A stretch of 11,590 nucleotides of DNA, from assembly GCA_043767025.1 (NCBI GenBank), contig JAYUHK010000150.1, positions 1-11,590 on the forward strand, written 5' to 3'. This document shows, piece after piece, positions 1 to 6,279 of this stretch. The notes below the pieces were generated by a model. That model had not been told where the DNA came from, did no database searches, and saw only the letters and a list, made by a program, of their open reading frames with translations. Origin of the DNA: JAYUHK01 sp043767025. Lineage in GTDB: Bacteria; Bacteroidota; Bacteroidia; Chitinophagales; Saprospiraceae. Made by a program: the position numbers and the translations under genes. How positions within the stretch are numbered: the stretch's first letter is position 1; each line of letters begins with the position of its first letter.

Positions 1-75
1 ACAGAGCACTTGATTTTTTTGGTTACTTTTTTTATCAAGAAAAAAAGTGACAAAAACCAAGTCAATAGCTACAAA
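1..75 (+). repeat. Left copy of long inverted repeat (hairpin-forming)
   Basis: Bases 1-62 are the exact reverse complement of 11497-11558. The match continues to base 75 with two mismatches (63 and 68) and is then lost. The copy is itself hairpin-prone: 17-33 pairs with 40-56 around a 6-nt loop (ATCAAG), with one mismatch and one G-T wobble, giving a long T-rich/A-rich stem. T- and A-rich hairpins of this look are common between genes in Bacteroidota and can work as terminators or be dispersed repeats. The window begins at its first base, so its outer edge cannot be seen. Confidence 0.9.
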
Positions 76-104
76 AATCAAGATTAAATGAGCCAGTCAA
101 AATG

Positions 105-139
105 TTTCTGCGTAACATGAGTTACTTACTATAATTTTC
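105..139 (+). promoter_or_regulatory. Candidate promoter for the ccmD-like/gdh operon
   Basis: TAATTTTC at 132-139 matches the Bacteroidota -7 consensus TAnnTTTG at all but the last base. A T-rich TTTCTG at 105-110 lies about 21 nt upstream in the place of the -33 element. Transcription would begin near 146, about 30 nt before the first gene. The match is partial, so this is only a candidate. Confidence 0.25.
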
Positions 140-177
140 TTCATTCCTCATTCTTCGACCAATTAAAACAATAAAAT

Positions 178-384
178 ATGAAAAAAATCGTTTCTTTCGC
201 ATTGTTATTTTTACAAAGTGCTTATTTTTTTGCACAAAATGAAGCCCAAAACAACGACTTTATGCGCAGCACCGGTAAGATAAACGTAGTCGTAGCGGTG
301 ATTTTTGCCACATTCGTAGGTATTATATTATTTTTAGTCCGAATAGATAAGAAGCTAACCAAATTAGAAAATCAAATTAAATAA
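178..384 (+). CDS. CcmD-like small membrane protein
   Basis: The 68-residue product begins with a hydrophobic signal-like segment (about residues 3-19, ending FFAQ), then a short polar stretch, one transmembrane helix (about 36-54) and a charged tail, RIDKKLTKLENQ. The order 'MRSTGKI', hydrophobic helix, 'RIDKKLTKLE' is what I know from Bacteroidota proteins annotated as CcmD family, small membrane partners of the heme-export CcmC machinery in cytochrome c maturation. The length fits. No ccmC-type gene is inside the window; it could lie upstream of base 1. Only 2 nt separate the stop from the next start, so the two genes are almost certainly co-transcribed. The family call is by motif memory; a heme-related role here is inference. 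Confidence 0.7.
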   Translation: MKKIVSFALLFLQSAYFFAQNEAQNNDFMRSTGKINVVVAVIFATFVGIILFLVRIDKKLTKLENQIK

Positions 385-386
385 GT

Positions 387-1808
387 ATGAGCAGTAGTCC
401 GAATGCCAGTTTTTACGAAAGCGTAATGCGCAATTTCGATAAAGCAGCGAAACACACCGACCTTCATCGAGGTCTTTTGGAGCAAATAAAAGTTTGCAAC
501 GCCGTGTATCAAATCCATTTTCCAGTCAAAATGGGCGACGAATACCGCGTTATCGAAGCCTATCGCGTCCAACACAGCCACCACCGAATGCCCACCAAAG
601 GCGGGATTCGATACGCAATGAGCGTGGATCAAGAAGAAGTAATGGCGCTTGCCGCTTTGATGACCTACAAATGCGCCCTCGTGGACGTACCTTTTGGAGG
701 TGCCAAAGGCGGTATCAAAATCAATCCGAAAGAATTTACAGCCGGAGAGTTGGAAAAAATAACGCGCCGCTACACCACCGAATTGATTAATAAAAATTTT
801 ATCGGTCCCGGCATTGACGTTCCCGCGCCCGACTATGGGACTGGACCGCGCGAAATGGCTTGGATTTTTGACACTTACCAAACCTTCAAACACGGCGAAA
901 TAGATGCTTACGCTTGCGTGACGGGAAAGCCGGTGGCGCAAGGCGGGATTCGTGGAAGAACGGAGGCGACTGGGCGTGGCGTTTTTTATGCACTTCGTGA
1001 AATAATGAACGATGCAAAATTGATGAGAAAAATCGGGCTTTCGACAGGGATTCAAGGCAAAACGATGGTCGTGCAAGGACTTGGAAATGTAGGCTCTTAC
1101 ACGGCGCAAATTTCGCAAGAAGAAGGCAACGTAAAAATAATCGGCGTAGCCGAATTTGAGGGTTCTATACACAAAGCCGACGGAATCGATGTCACAGAAC
1201 TGTTGGAATTTAGAAAAAAAACGGGTTCGATAATAGGCTTTCCCGGCTCTGTTACTTTGAGCGAGCGCAGTGCGGCGTTGGAGTTGGAGTGTGATATTTT
1301 GGTGCCTGCGGCACTCGAAAACGTAATTACGGTTGCGAATGCACACAAAATAAAAGCGAAAATTGTTGCGGAAGCCGCCAACGGTCCCGTGACTTCAGAA
1401 GCGGAGGATATTTTGTTGGAGAAAGGTATTTTGGTCATTCCCGATATGTATATCAATGCGGGCGGAGTGACCGTTTCGTACTTCGAGTGGCTCAAAAACC
1501 TTTCGCACATGAGATTTGGGCGAATGGAAAAGCGTTTTGACCACAATACCTACAACGCGTTGGTGAGTTTGGTGGAGCGTCTGACGGGCAAGACGATAGA
1601 CGCTCGCGAAAAAGACCTGCTCACACGAGGCGCCGAAGAAGTGGATTTGGTGCGCTCGGGCTTGGAGGAAACTATGATTACGGCGTACCACCAAATACGA
1701 GATGTGTGGGACAGCAAGCCCGAAATAAAAGATATGCGGACAGCGGCTTTTGTGTGCGCATTGCTAAAAATCGGCAGCGATTACGAAAATCTGGGTATTT
1801 TTCCATAG
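387..1808 (+). CDS. Glu/Leu/Phe/Val dehydrogenase (glutamate dehydrogenase type)
   Basis: This 473-residue cytoplasmic enzyme belongs to the family that interconverts L-glutamate and 2-oxoglutarate plus ammonia with a nicotinamide cofactor. The N-terminal substrate domain has MPTKGGIRY (K71), TYKCALVDVPFGGAKGG (K95 and the expected catalytic K107) and APDYGT (D149), which correspond to the lysines and aspartate of characterised hexameric dehydrogenases. The Rossmann domain has GLGNVG at 231-236, followed by an acidic residue (E256) near the end of the second strand. PAALEN (308-312) and the NAGGVTVSYFEW segment are also typical. Length is slightly above the usual 410-450. The start is 2 nt after the ccmD-like stop, implying translational coupling. 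A hairpin terminator follows. Glutamate is the likeliest substrate, but a branched-chain or aromatic amino acid cannot be excluded from sequence alone. Confidence 0.93.
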   Translation: MSSSPNASFYESVMRNFDKAAKHTDLHRGLLEQIKVCNAVYQIHFPVKMGDEYRVIEAYRVQHSHHRMPTKGGIRYAMSVDQEEVMALAALMTYKCALVDVPFGGAKGGIKINPKEFTAGELEKITRRYTTELINKNFIGPGIDVPAPDYGTGPREMAWIFDTYQTFKHGEIDAYACVTGKPVAQGGIRGRTEATGRGVFYALREIMNDAKLMRKIGLSTGIQGKTMVVQGLGNVGSYTAQISQEEGNVKIIGVAEFEGSIHKADGIDVTELLEFRKKTGSIIGFPGSVTLSERSAALELECDILVPAALENVITVANAHKIKAKIVAEAANGPVTSEAEDILLEKGILVIPDMYINAGGVTVSYFEWLKNLSHMRFGRMEKRFDHNTYNALVSLVERLTGKTIDAREKDLLTRGAEEVDLVRSGLEETMITAYHQIRDVWDSKPEIKDMRTAAFVCALLKIGSDYENLGIFP

Positions 1809-1834
1809 ATTTCAGTCCAAAATAGTAGAAAATG

Positions 1835-1870
1835 AAAAGCGGAAAGTAACAAGTTGACTTTCCGCTTTTT
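1835..1870 (+). terminator. Rho-independent terminator after the dehydrogenase gene
   Basis: AAAAGCGGAAAGT (1835-1847) pairs perfectly over 13 bp with ACTTTCCGCTTTT (1857-1869) around a 9-nt loop and runs into T-rich sequence. It lies 26 nt after the dehydrogenase stop codon and should end the ccmD-like/gdh transcript. Confidence 0.9.
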
Positions 1871-1933
1871 ATTTTAACATTCAGAGCATCTACAAATTTA
1901 TAAAAACTTTAACACTTTTCGCTATAATATTAA

Positions 1934-1965
1934 TTTGCTATTGTCGTTTAATAGTAGTATTTTTG
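1934..1965 (+). promoter_or_regulatory. Bacteroidota-type promoter for the Lrp/AsnC gene
   Basis: TTTG at 1934-1937 and TATTTTTG at 1958-1965 are both exact matches to the Bacteroidota consensus (TTTG at -33, TAnnTTTG at -7), with a 20-nt spacer. Transcription would start near 1972, leaving a leader of about 165 nt before the regulator's ATG. The rest of 1871-2136 is very A+T rich, and I see no gene or convincing hairpin in it. Confidence 0.6.
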
Positions 1966-2136
1966 CACAAATTATTGGAAAACACAAAAGTAATAATATT
2001 TTTTTAGTGCTACCTTTTAGAGTAGTTTTAAAAATAATTGTGCTTTTTTTGACGAAAAACTTGCTTTTTATTCCAAACAGTTTTAAATTGCGCCATAATA
2101 TTTACATCCAAAATAAAATTTTTAATTAAAAAAAAG

Positions 2137-2613
2137 ATGATACCAGAAAAATTAGACAAACTCGACCTCAAAATCTTGAAAATTTTACAAGAAAACAGTA
2201 AAATTACCAACTTGGATTTATCCAAAAGAATCGGCTTGTCGCCTGCTCCGACTTTGGAGCGCGTCAAGAAATTGGAGCAAACGGGCGTAGTAGAAAGCTA
2301 CCACGCAGAAGTAAATCCTCAACAAATCGGACTGAATGTCAAGACATTCATTTTGGTTTCTTTGGCTTGGCAAAAAGAAAATGCACTCAATAATTTCCTC
2401 GAAAAAATCAAAGCGATTGATGAGATTACGGAATGTTACATCATCACAGGCGAAGCAGATTTTTTGATGAAAATCGTCTGTTTGGATATTCCGAACTACG
2501 AAAAATTATTGTTCAAAACGCTCACTCAAATCGAAGAAATCGAAAGATTGAAAACTTTGATGACGCTTTCTACAGTAAAATATTCAAAAATTTTGCCTTT
2601 CGAATACGAATAA
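2137..2613 (+). CDS. Lrp/AsnC family transcriptional regulator
   Basis: The 158-residue product has the two-part architecture of the Lrp/AsnC (feast/famine) family. The N-terminal winged helix-turn-helix covers about residues 5-55 (LDLKILKILQENSKIT, then LDLSKRIGLSPAPTLERVKKLE). The C-terminal RAM ligand-binding and oligomerisation domain covers about 68-148 and includes the characteristic ITGEADFLMKI turn. Length is normal for the family. Members bind DNA as dimers or octamers and often sense amino acids. The ATG follows an A-rich stretch without a clear Shine-Dalgarno, as elsewhere in the window. It is a single-gene unit between its own promoter and a strong terminator. The upstream dehydrogenase gene is a plausible but unproven target; the ligand is unknown. 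Confidence 0.93.
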   Translation: MIPEKLDKLDLKILKILQENSKITNLDLSKRIGLSPAPTLERVKKLEQTGVVESYHAEVNPQQIGLNVKTFILVSLAWQKENALNNFLEKIKAIDEITECYIITGEADFLMKIVCLDIPNYEKLLFKTLTQIEEIERLKTLMTLSTVKYSKILPFEYE

Positions 2614-2630
2614 TTCAAGTGAATTGCTCG

Positions 2631-2680
2631 GTAACAAAAAAAAGCATGGTGCGTTTGCACCATGCTTTTTTTTTTGTTAC
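2631..2680. terminator. Bidirectional terminator between convergent genes
   Basis: A long stem pairs 2631-2652 (ending AAGCATGGTGC) with 2657-2680 (starting GCACCATGCTT) around a 4-nt loop. The GC-rich core GCATGGTGC/GCACCATGC is perfect and is flanked by an A run on one side and a T run on the other, then GTAAC/GTTAC at the base, with a 2-nt length difference in the runs. It sits between the plus-strand Lrp gene and the minus-strand barrel gene, so it can end transcripts from both sides. Confidence 0.92.
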
Positions 2681-2696
2681 AAAAGTTAGGGAAAAT

Positions 2697-3629
2697 TTAA
2701 AAAACCCAATTAAATCCAACTGCTGCGATTCTGTAATCATTGATACTGTTTTTGACAAACATAGAACTCAAATCGTAGCGAAAATAAAGGTTTATCAGAT
2801 TGCTAAATGCAAGATTGGCACGCACTCCGTAGTTGAAATTGCTGAGTCCAAAACGATGGTATGACTTTATTTCAACATCTGCACCATCGTTGATTTTAGT
2901 ATAGTTGAGCTTTGAGTAACTATTCAAGCGAATGCCACCATACGCGCTGACTCCAATACTCGGAATACCTTTTCCGGGCTTGTACTCGAACCCAACAGGA
3001 ACAGTTAAGTAATTGACATATAGGTCGTTATCTGTGACATTTGCTCCTGCAATATCGCTCGGGCTGAATAACGCGGGTAAGTTTCTGTCCGTAGAAAGAG
3101 TTGCATCGCCCTTCAAATCAAAGTGATTGAACAAAAAAGTAAGCCCATAATTGAGTGTAAAAGGAGCTGTGGAGGAATTATTTAATCGAGTTTTGAATAA
3201 AAATCCAAAGTCAAAAAACCAAGACCGCCAAATATCTTGCTCTGGACAAAGCCCATTTACAGATGTTGGTTTTCTATCCAACACGCTCACGCCAGAAGCC
3301 ATTTGCCAATACAATTTCGTCTTTTTTGTATTGCGCAGTTTGGAAATCATAGGCTCATTTTTCTTAATTTTTACATCTTTGTCTTCTTTTACTATGTCAC
3401 GACCGTCGCTATCTGCGTCTTCTACGATGACTTTTTCGGTGCGTGTTTCTTTTCCGTCGGCATCAACAGAGATAGTAACCTCTTTTTTGACTTTTTGCTT
3501 GATGTCTGGCTTGGCGTTGCGCCCTTTTTCTATCCGCATCAATGAGTCTGGGCGGATTTCTTGTTGCGCTTGCGCAAAAAAAGACACAAAAATGGCGCAA
3601 CAAATGATGAAAAGTGATTTTGATTTCAT
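2697..3629 (-). CDS. Outer-membrane beta-barrel protein of a sigma/anti-sigma operon
   Basis: The 310-residue precursor starts with a signal peptide (about 1-21, cut near AQA-Q). Residues 45-100 are highly charged (K, E, D) and carry no barrel-like pattern. From about 104 to 310 the sequence alternates hydrophobic and polar residues with many aromatic residues and ends in WVF, the C-terminal aromatic typical of outer-membrane barrels recognised by the Bam machinery. It resembles the loosely defined 'outer membrane beta-barrel / PorT-like' proteins of Bacteroidota, but I cannot assign a subfamily. It lies 53 nt downstream of the probable anti-sigma gene on the same strand and is probably in that operon, so it may be a structural or signalling output of the sigma factor. 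Precise function is unknown. Confidence 0.8.
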   Translation of the reverse strand: MKSKSLFIICCAIFVSFFAQAQQEIRPDSLMRIEKGRNAKPDIKQKVKKEVTISVDADGKETRTEKVIVEDADSDGRDIVKEDKDVKIKKNEPMISKLRNTKKTKLYWQMASGVSVLDRKPTSVNGLCPEQDIWRSWFFDFGFLFKTRLNNSSTAPFTLNYGLTFLFNHFDLKGDATLSTDRNLPALFSPSDIAGANVTDNDLYVNYLTVPVGFEYKPGKGIPSIGVSAYGGIRLNSYSKLNYTKINDGADVEIKSYHRFGLSNFNYGVRANLAFSNLINLYFRYDLSSMFVKNSINDYRIAAVGFNWVF

Positions 3630-3682
3630 GATAAATTAATTTTTAAATGGTTGATTATGAATTACTTATATTTTAATTCGGT

Positions 3683-4429
3683 TTAATTTTTTCGCATTGA
3701 TTTGATCGTAGCGAGCGTTTCGCTGTTCTTAAATTCTTCGACAAGCTGTGTAGTTTTGCTGCCCACGATGGCAAGTACTTTTTCGGTCAAAGTAGGGTCG
3801 TCGTCGTCATCGATAGCGGAAGAAATCGGTAAATCTAAATTATTTTGTGGCTGCCGAAGCGTCTGAATTTCAGAAATAGCCTTCTTTTCTATCGAAGAAA
3901 CAGCGAGAAACGTTCTCGAAGAAATATTTTTTGATTCAGAAAATGAAATGTTAATTTTTTCTAAAACTATAGCTTTTTCTGTTTTCGTTTCCGCTATATT
4001 GTTACTTTCAGCTGTGCGTGATTTTTCCAAAACGGGACTCACTGTAAGTTCGGTTTTTATCTGGAAATTATTTTTAAAAAATTCGTTATTTTGTTTTTCA
4101 GTGACCGTTTTTATTTCGATTATTGACTTTCTATACTGATTTTCAGACTTGTTTTCGATTGATTTGTTGCCATTCTGATTTTCCAAAATAGGCGTAGTAG
4201 CGACTGCGAGCGGCATATCCGAACTCTTTTGAGTCGCATAAAAAACGCCTACACAGAGCAGCAGCAGCACCGAAGCCGCCGCCAACCAAGCCCCAATTTT
4301 TACCTTTCGGCGCGGACGCTCCAAACCCTCCTGCACACGCTCCCACGCCTTCGGCGAAGGAGCTATTTGGTGAGCTAACAGCTTGCTTTTGAAGTATTTA
4401 TCCAATTTTTTCATTACTTTTTTTTTCAT
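3683..4429 (-). CDS. Probable membrane-anchored anti-sigma factor
   Basis: This 248-residue protein has a short cytoplasmic N-terminus with the segment APSPKAWERVQEGLER (about 23-38), which resembles the start of many Bacteroidota anti-sigma factors. A basic stretch (RPRRKVK), one transmembrane helix (about 46-66) and a long low-complexity periplasmic tail rich in E, K, S and N follow, with five consecutive aspartates at 207-211. No enzymatic domain is seen. The first ATG at 4429 overlaps the sigma gene by 32 nt; a second in-frame ATG at 4414 would still overlap it by 17 nt. Either way, translational coupling is expected. The role (sequestering the sigma factor at the membrane until an envelope signal arrives) is inferred mainly from position and topology, because the tail is poorly conserved in such proteins. 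Confidence 0.72.
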   Translation of the reverse strand: MKKKVMKKLDKYFKSKLLAHQIAPSPKAWERVQEGLERPRRKVKIGAWLAAASVLLLLCVGVFYATQKSSDMPLAVATTPILENQNGNKSIENKSENQYRKSIIEIKTVTEKQNNEFFKNNFQIKTELTVSPVLEKSRTAESNNIAETKTEKAIVLEKINISFSESKNISSRTFLAVSSIEKKAISEIQTLRQPQNNLDLPISSAIDDDDDPTLTEKVLAIVGSKTTQLVEEFKNSETLATIKSMRKN

Positions 4430-4982
4430 TGTTTTCCAACTCGATTATCATTTTTTGCAAACAATCCCGTGACTTCATCAGTTGAGTTTTAGATGTACTT
4501 TCAGAAATTCCCAACAGTTGAGCGATTTCAAAATGCTTGAAGCCTTCTATCGCATATAGGTTGAAAACGGTGCGATAACCTGCGGGCAAATTTTCTACAA
4601 TTTTTAATAAATCTTCCGCCTGCAATTCTGCCTGAATATCAAATTCTTTGGACGCTGGCGTTTGCAAAATCTCGTCGAAAGACGCATATTCTAACTTGAC
4701 GGACTTCAAATAATCCAAACATTCTCTCACCATTATCTGGCGCAACCAACCTCCAAAACTACTCACTTTTTCTAAATTTGTGACCGCCTTAAATGCCTTT
4801 ATAAAACCATTAGACATCAATTCCTCGGCAATCTCGTACCGAACCACATACCGCTTGCAGACGACCAACATCTTGGAAGCAAACCGCTCGTAAAGTTCTT
4901 TTTGGGCGCGCGCTTCGTTTTTCTGACACCGCTCCACCAACTCCTCATCGGACACTCTTCTTATCAGCTCAAAAATTTTCAT
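4398..4982 (-). CDS. RNA polymerase sigma factor, ECF (sigma-70) family
   Basis: The 194-residue product has the two-domain ECF layout. Region 2 (about 24-95) contains AEELMSNGFIKAFKAV and FGGWLRQIMVRECLDYLK, matching the core-binding and -10-recognition helices. Region 4 (about 123-178) contains LPAGYRTVFNLYAIEGF and the helix-turn-helix KHFEIAQLLGISESTSKTQL. The Lys/Ser/Thr-rich 'ISESTSKTQL' form is common in Bacteroidota ECF factors. No extra C-terminal domain is present. It is first in an operon with a likely anti-sigma factor and a beta-barrel protein, so it probably drives envelope-related genes and perhaps its own operon. Target genes cannot be read from this window. I found no convincing promoter in the roughly 60 nt between its start and the terminator upstream. 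Confidence 0.93.
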   Translation of the reverse strand: MKIFELIRRVSDEELVERCQKNEARAQKELYERFASKMLVVCKRYVVRYEIAEELMSNGFIKAFKAVTNLEKVSSFGGWLRQIMVRECLDYLKSVKLEYASFDEILQTPASKEFDIQAELQAEDLLKIVENLPAGYRTVFNLYAIEGFKHFEIAQLLGISESTSKTQLMKSRDCLQKMIIELENNEKKSNEKIG

Positions 4983-5053
4983 CGGTCTTTCGTTTTATAA
5001 AATGATTGACGAAGTTAGTCCCAAAATAGTTGCCTGACGACGTTTTTAAAAAG

Positions 5054-5093
5054 AAAAAACACCTTGTAAAATGACTTACAAGGTGTTTTTTTT
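5054..5093. terminator. Strong terminator between the Rpn unit and the sigma operon
   Basis: A perfect 16-bp stem joins AAAAAACACCTTGTAA (5054-5069) to TTACAAGGTGTTTTTT (5076-5091) with a 6-nt loop. On the minus strand the stem is followed by U-rich sequence, so it ends transcripts from the Rpn genes before the sigma gene. The T run on the plus side means it could also stop leftward-opposed transcription. Confidence 0.92.
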
Positions 5094-5108
5094 ATGATTG
5101 AGTAAATT

Positions 5109-5333
5109 TTACTGCTTCATTTCTTCTTGAATTTGTAGCACTAATTCAAGCGGAACATCGTTTGCCTCTGCAATTTCCTCCGATGATAATTTTCCTATTT
5201 TTAATAAGCGAATTATCGTTTCTTTTGTTTGCTCATTAAGTGCAGCAGTTACAGCGACCTTTACCGCACTATCCATCGTATTATGATAATCTCTGTAATC
5301 CTTTAAACTTTGATTGTACATAAGTTCTGGCAT
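5109..5333 (-). CDS. Stand-alone copy of the Rpn C-terminal region (74 aa)
   Basis: The 74-residue product, from residue 9 on, is a near copy of the last 68 residues of the Rpn-type protein encoded immediately upstream (26-nt gap, same strand). SLKDYRDYHNTMDSAVKVAV and the following AALNEQTKETIIR are identical; the next segment differs (LLKIGKLSSEEIAEAND against TLKRGKTALEDIAEDND); PLELVLQIQEEMK is identical again. It lacks the whole nuclease domain. The product is predicted to be soluble and helical, with an HTH-like 'EEIAEANDVPLELV' segment. It has its own ATG after an A-rich stretch and ends just before the shared terminator. It may be a degraded second Rpn gene or a functional small partner resembling the RpnS proteins that inhibit Rpn nucleases in enterobacteria. 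The second reading is inference. Confidence 0.6.
   Translation of the reverse strand: MPELMYNQSLKDYRDYHNTMDSAVKVAVTAALNEQTKETIIRLLKIGKLSSEEIAEANDVPLELVLQIQEEMKQ
5115..5311 (-). repeat. Direct repeat, copy A (3' part of the 74-aa gene)
   Basis: This 197-bp segment matches 5369-5565 at a constant offset of 254 bp with no gaps. Bases 5115-5162 and 5210-5279 are identical to the other copy; 5163-5209 differs at 19 of 47 positions by my count; 5280-5311 differs at about six, mostly at synonymous sites. Confidence 0.93.
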
Positions 5334-5359
5334 CGGTGTATTTTTTTGGATAAAATAAA

Positions 5360-6244
5360 TTATGTTTTCTTCATTTCTTCTTGAATTTGTAGCACTAATT
5401 CAAGCGGAACATCGTTGTCTTCTGCGATGTCTTCTAAAGCAGTTTTACCTCTTTTTAAGGTACGAATTATCGTTTCTTTTGTTTGCTCATTAAGTGCAGC
5501 AGTTACAGCGACCTTTACCGCACTATCCATCGTGTTGTGGTAATCGCGATAATCCTTTAAACTTTCTTCGTAAGCGTCTAATTGGGATTGGTTGAAATTA
5601 GCAACTTTGGCTACTTCGAAGGCTTCTTGAAAAATCGGTTCGTTCAAGATGCTTGGGATTTCGGTAAAATCTTCTAAATTTTTCAGAAAATAAATCCACT
5701 TTTCAAAACGGTTGGTAAGTTGGTCTTCCGTTTTATTGAAGTTGGGCATTTCTAAAAAAAAGTATTTCAGCTTGGGGTAAAATACTCGATTGCGTTGGTC
5801 TTTTAGCTGCACTTCGTGGTAGAAATCCTCCTCAAAAATCTCCTCGTCGATTTCCAATAATTCCTTATTTCCAAACTCAAAAGCCAAAATAGCTACGCAA
5901 TACACCATTGACAACTGGTAATCCCATTTGCCTTTTTTCGCCTGCGTGCGTATCGGAAACGTAGAATAATATATGGTGCGGTCTTTAAAATATTCTTGAA
6001 ACGCTTTTTGCATCTCTACGATAAAAAAAGTACCGTCAGCCGATTGACAATAAATATCATAGACTGCTTTGCGATTGCTCGACGTGTCGCCCATTTGCTC
6101 GGGAGATTTGAACGTCAGAGTCGCAATTTTGCTGCTCAAAGGCAGCAATTCGTTCAGAAAATCAATTAACAGTTCCTTGTGCGCTTCTTCTCCAAAAAGG
6201 CGTTTGAAACCAAAATCGGTGTATGGATTGATATAAACTGACAT
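5360..6244 (-). CDS. Rpn family PD-(D/E)XK nuclease / putative transposase (PDDEXK_2)
   Basis: From the ATG at 6244 this encodes 294 residues. It starts MSVYINPYTDFGFKRLFGEE, the hallmark opening of Rpn/PDDEXK_2 proteins. The nuclease core shows D63 (AVYDIYC) and, after a GTFF strand, E77-x-Q79 (VEMQK), the ExQ form of the D...(D/E)xK site usual in this family. Residues to about 215 form the rest of the domain. The C-terminal segment from about 227 is helical and is duplicated in the next gene. An in-frame ATG also exists at 6274, but it would lie inside the -7 promoter element and adds ten atypical residues, so I prefer 6244. Rpn proteins are DNA endonucleases linked to RecA-independent recombination and, in E. 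coli, to anti-phage defence. Which applies here is unknown. The gene looks intact. Confidence 0.88.
   Translation of the reverse strand: MSVYINPYTDFGFKRLFGEEAHKELLIDFLNELLPLSSKIATLTFKSPEQMGDTSSNRKAVYDIYCQSADGTFFIVEMQKAFQEYFKDRTIYYSTFPIRTQAKKGKWDYQLSMVYCVAILAFEFGNKELLEIDEEIFEEDFYHEVQLKDQRNRVFYPKLKYFFLEMPNFNKTEDQLTNRFEKWIYFLKNLEDFTEIPSILNEPIFQEAFEVAKVANFNQSQLDAYEESLKDYRDYHNTMDSAVKVAVTAALNEQTKETIIRTLKRGKTALEDIAEDNDVPLELVLQIQEEMKKT
5369..5565 (-). repeat. Direct repeat, copy B (3' end of the Rpn gene)
   Basis: This is the second copy of the 197-bp duplicated segment, coding for the C-terminal region of the full-length Rpn protein. It aligns without gaps to 5115-5311 and reads in the same frame in both genes, which suggests that coding function was retained after duplication. 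Confidence 0.93.
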
Positions 6245-6271
6245 TGTTGCTTTTGTTGTTAAATAATAAAA

Positions 6272-6279
6272 CAAAGTTA
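6272..6279 (-). promoter_or_regulatory. -7 promoter element of the Rpn unit
   Basis: Read on the minus strand, these bases are TAACTTTG, an exact match to the Bacteroidota -7 consensus TAnnTTTG. No good TTTG -33 element is seen 19-21 nt further upstream, so the promoter may be weak or need an activator. Transcription starting near 6265 would give a leader of about 20 nt to the ATG at 6244. It would leave the ATG at 6274 outside the transcript, which decides the start. Confidence 0.5.

Noticed and set aside
372..1346. Long minus-strand reading frame (324 codons) antisense to the dehydrogenase gene
   Set aside because: It lies fully opposite a clearly conserved enzyme gene, and its product is rich in His, Phe, Arg and Cys in the way antisense frames are, with no domain recognised.
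1935..2129. 64-codon plus-strand frame in the spacer before the Lrp gene
   Set aside because: It starts inside the predicted promoter, is made of very A+T-rich sequence and shows no recognisable motif.
3151..3639. 162-codon plus-strand frame opposite the beta-barrel gene
   Set aside because: The opposite strand encodes a protein with signal peptide, barrel pattern and terminal aromatic residue; this frame is a Ser/Phe-rich shadow.
6245..6274. Upstream in-frame ATG (6274) as start of the Rpn gene
   Set aside because: The -7 promoter element overlaps it, and the added residues (MFYYLTTKAT) are not family-like; MSVYINPYTDFGFK at 6244 is the usual N-terminus.
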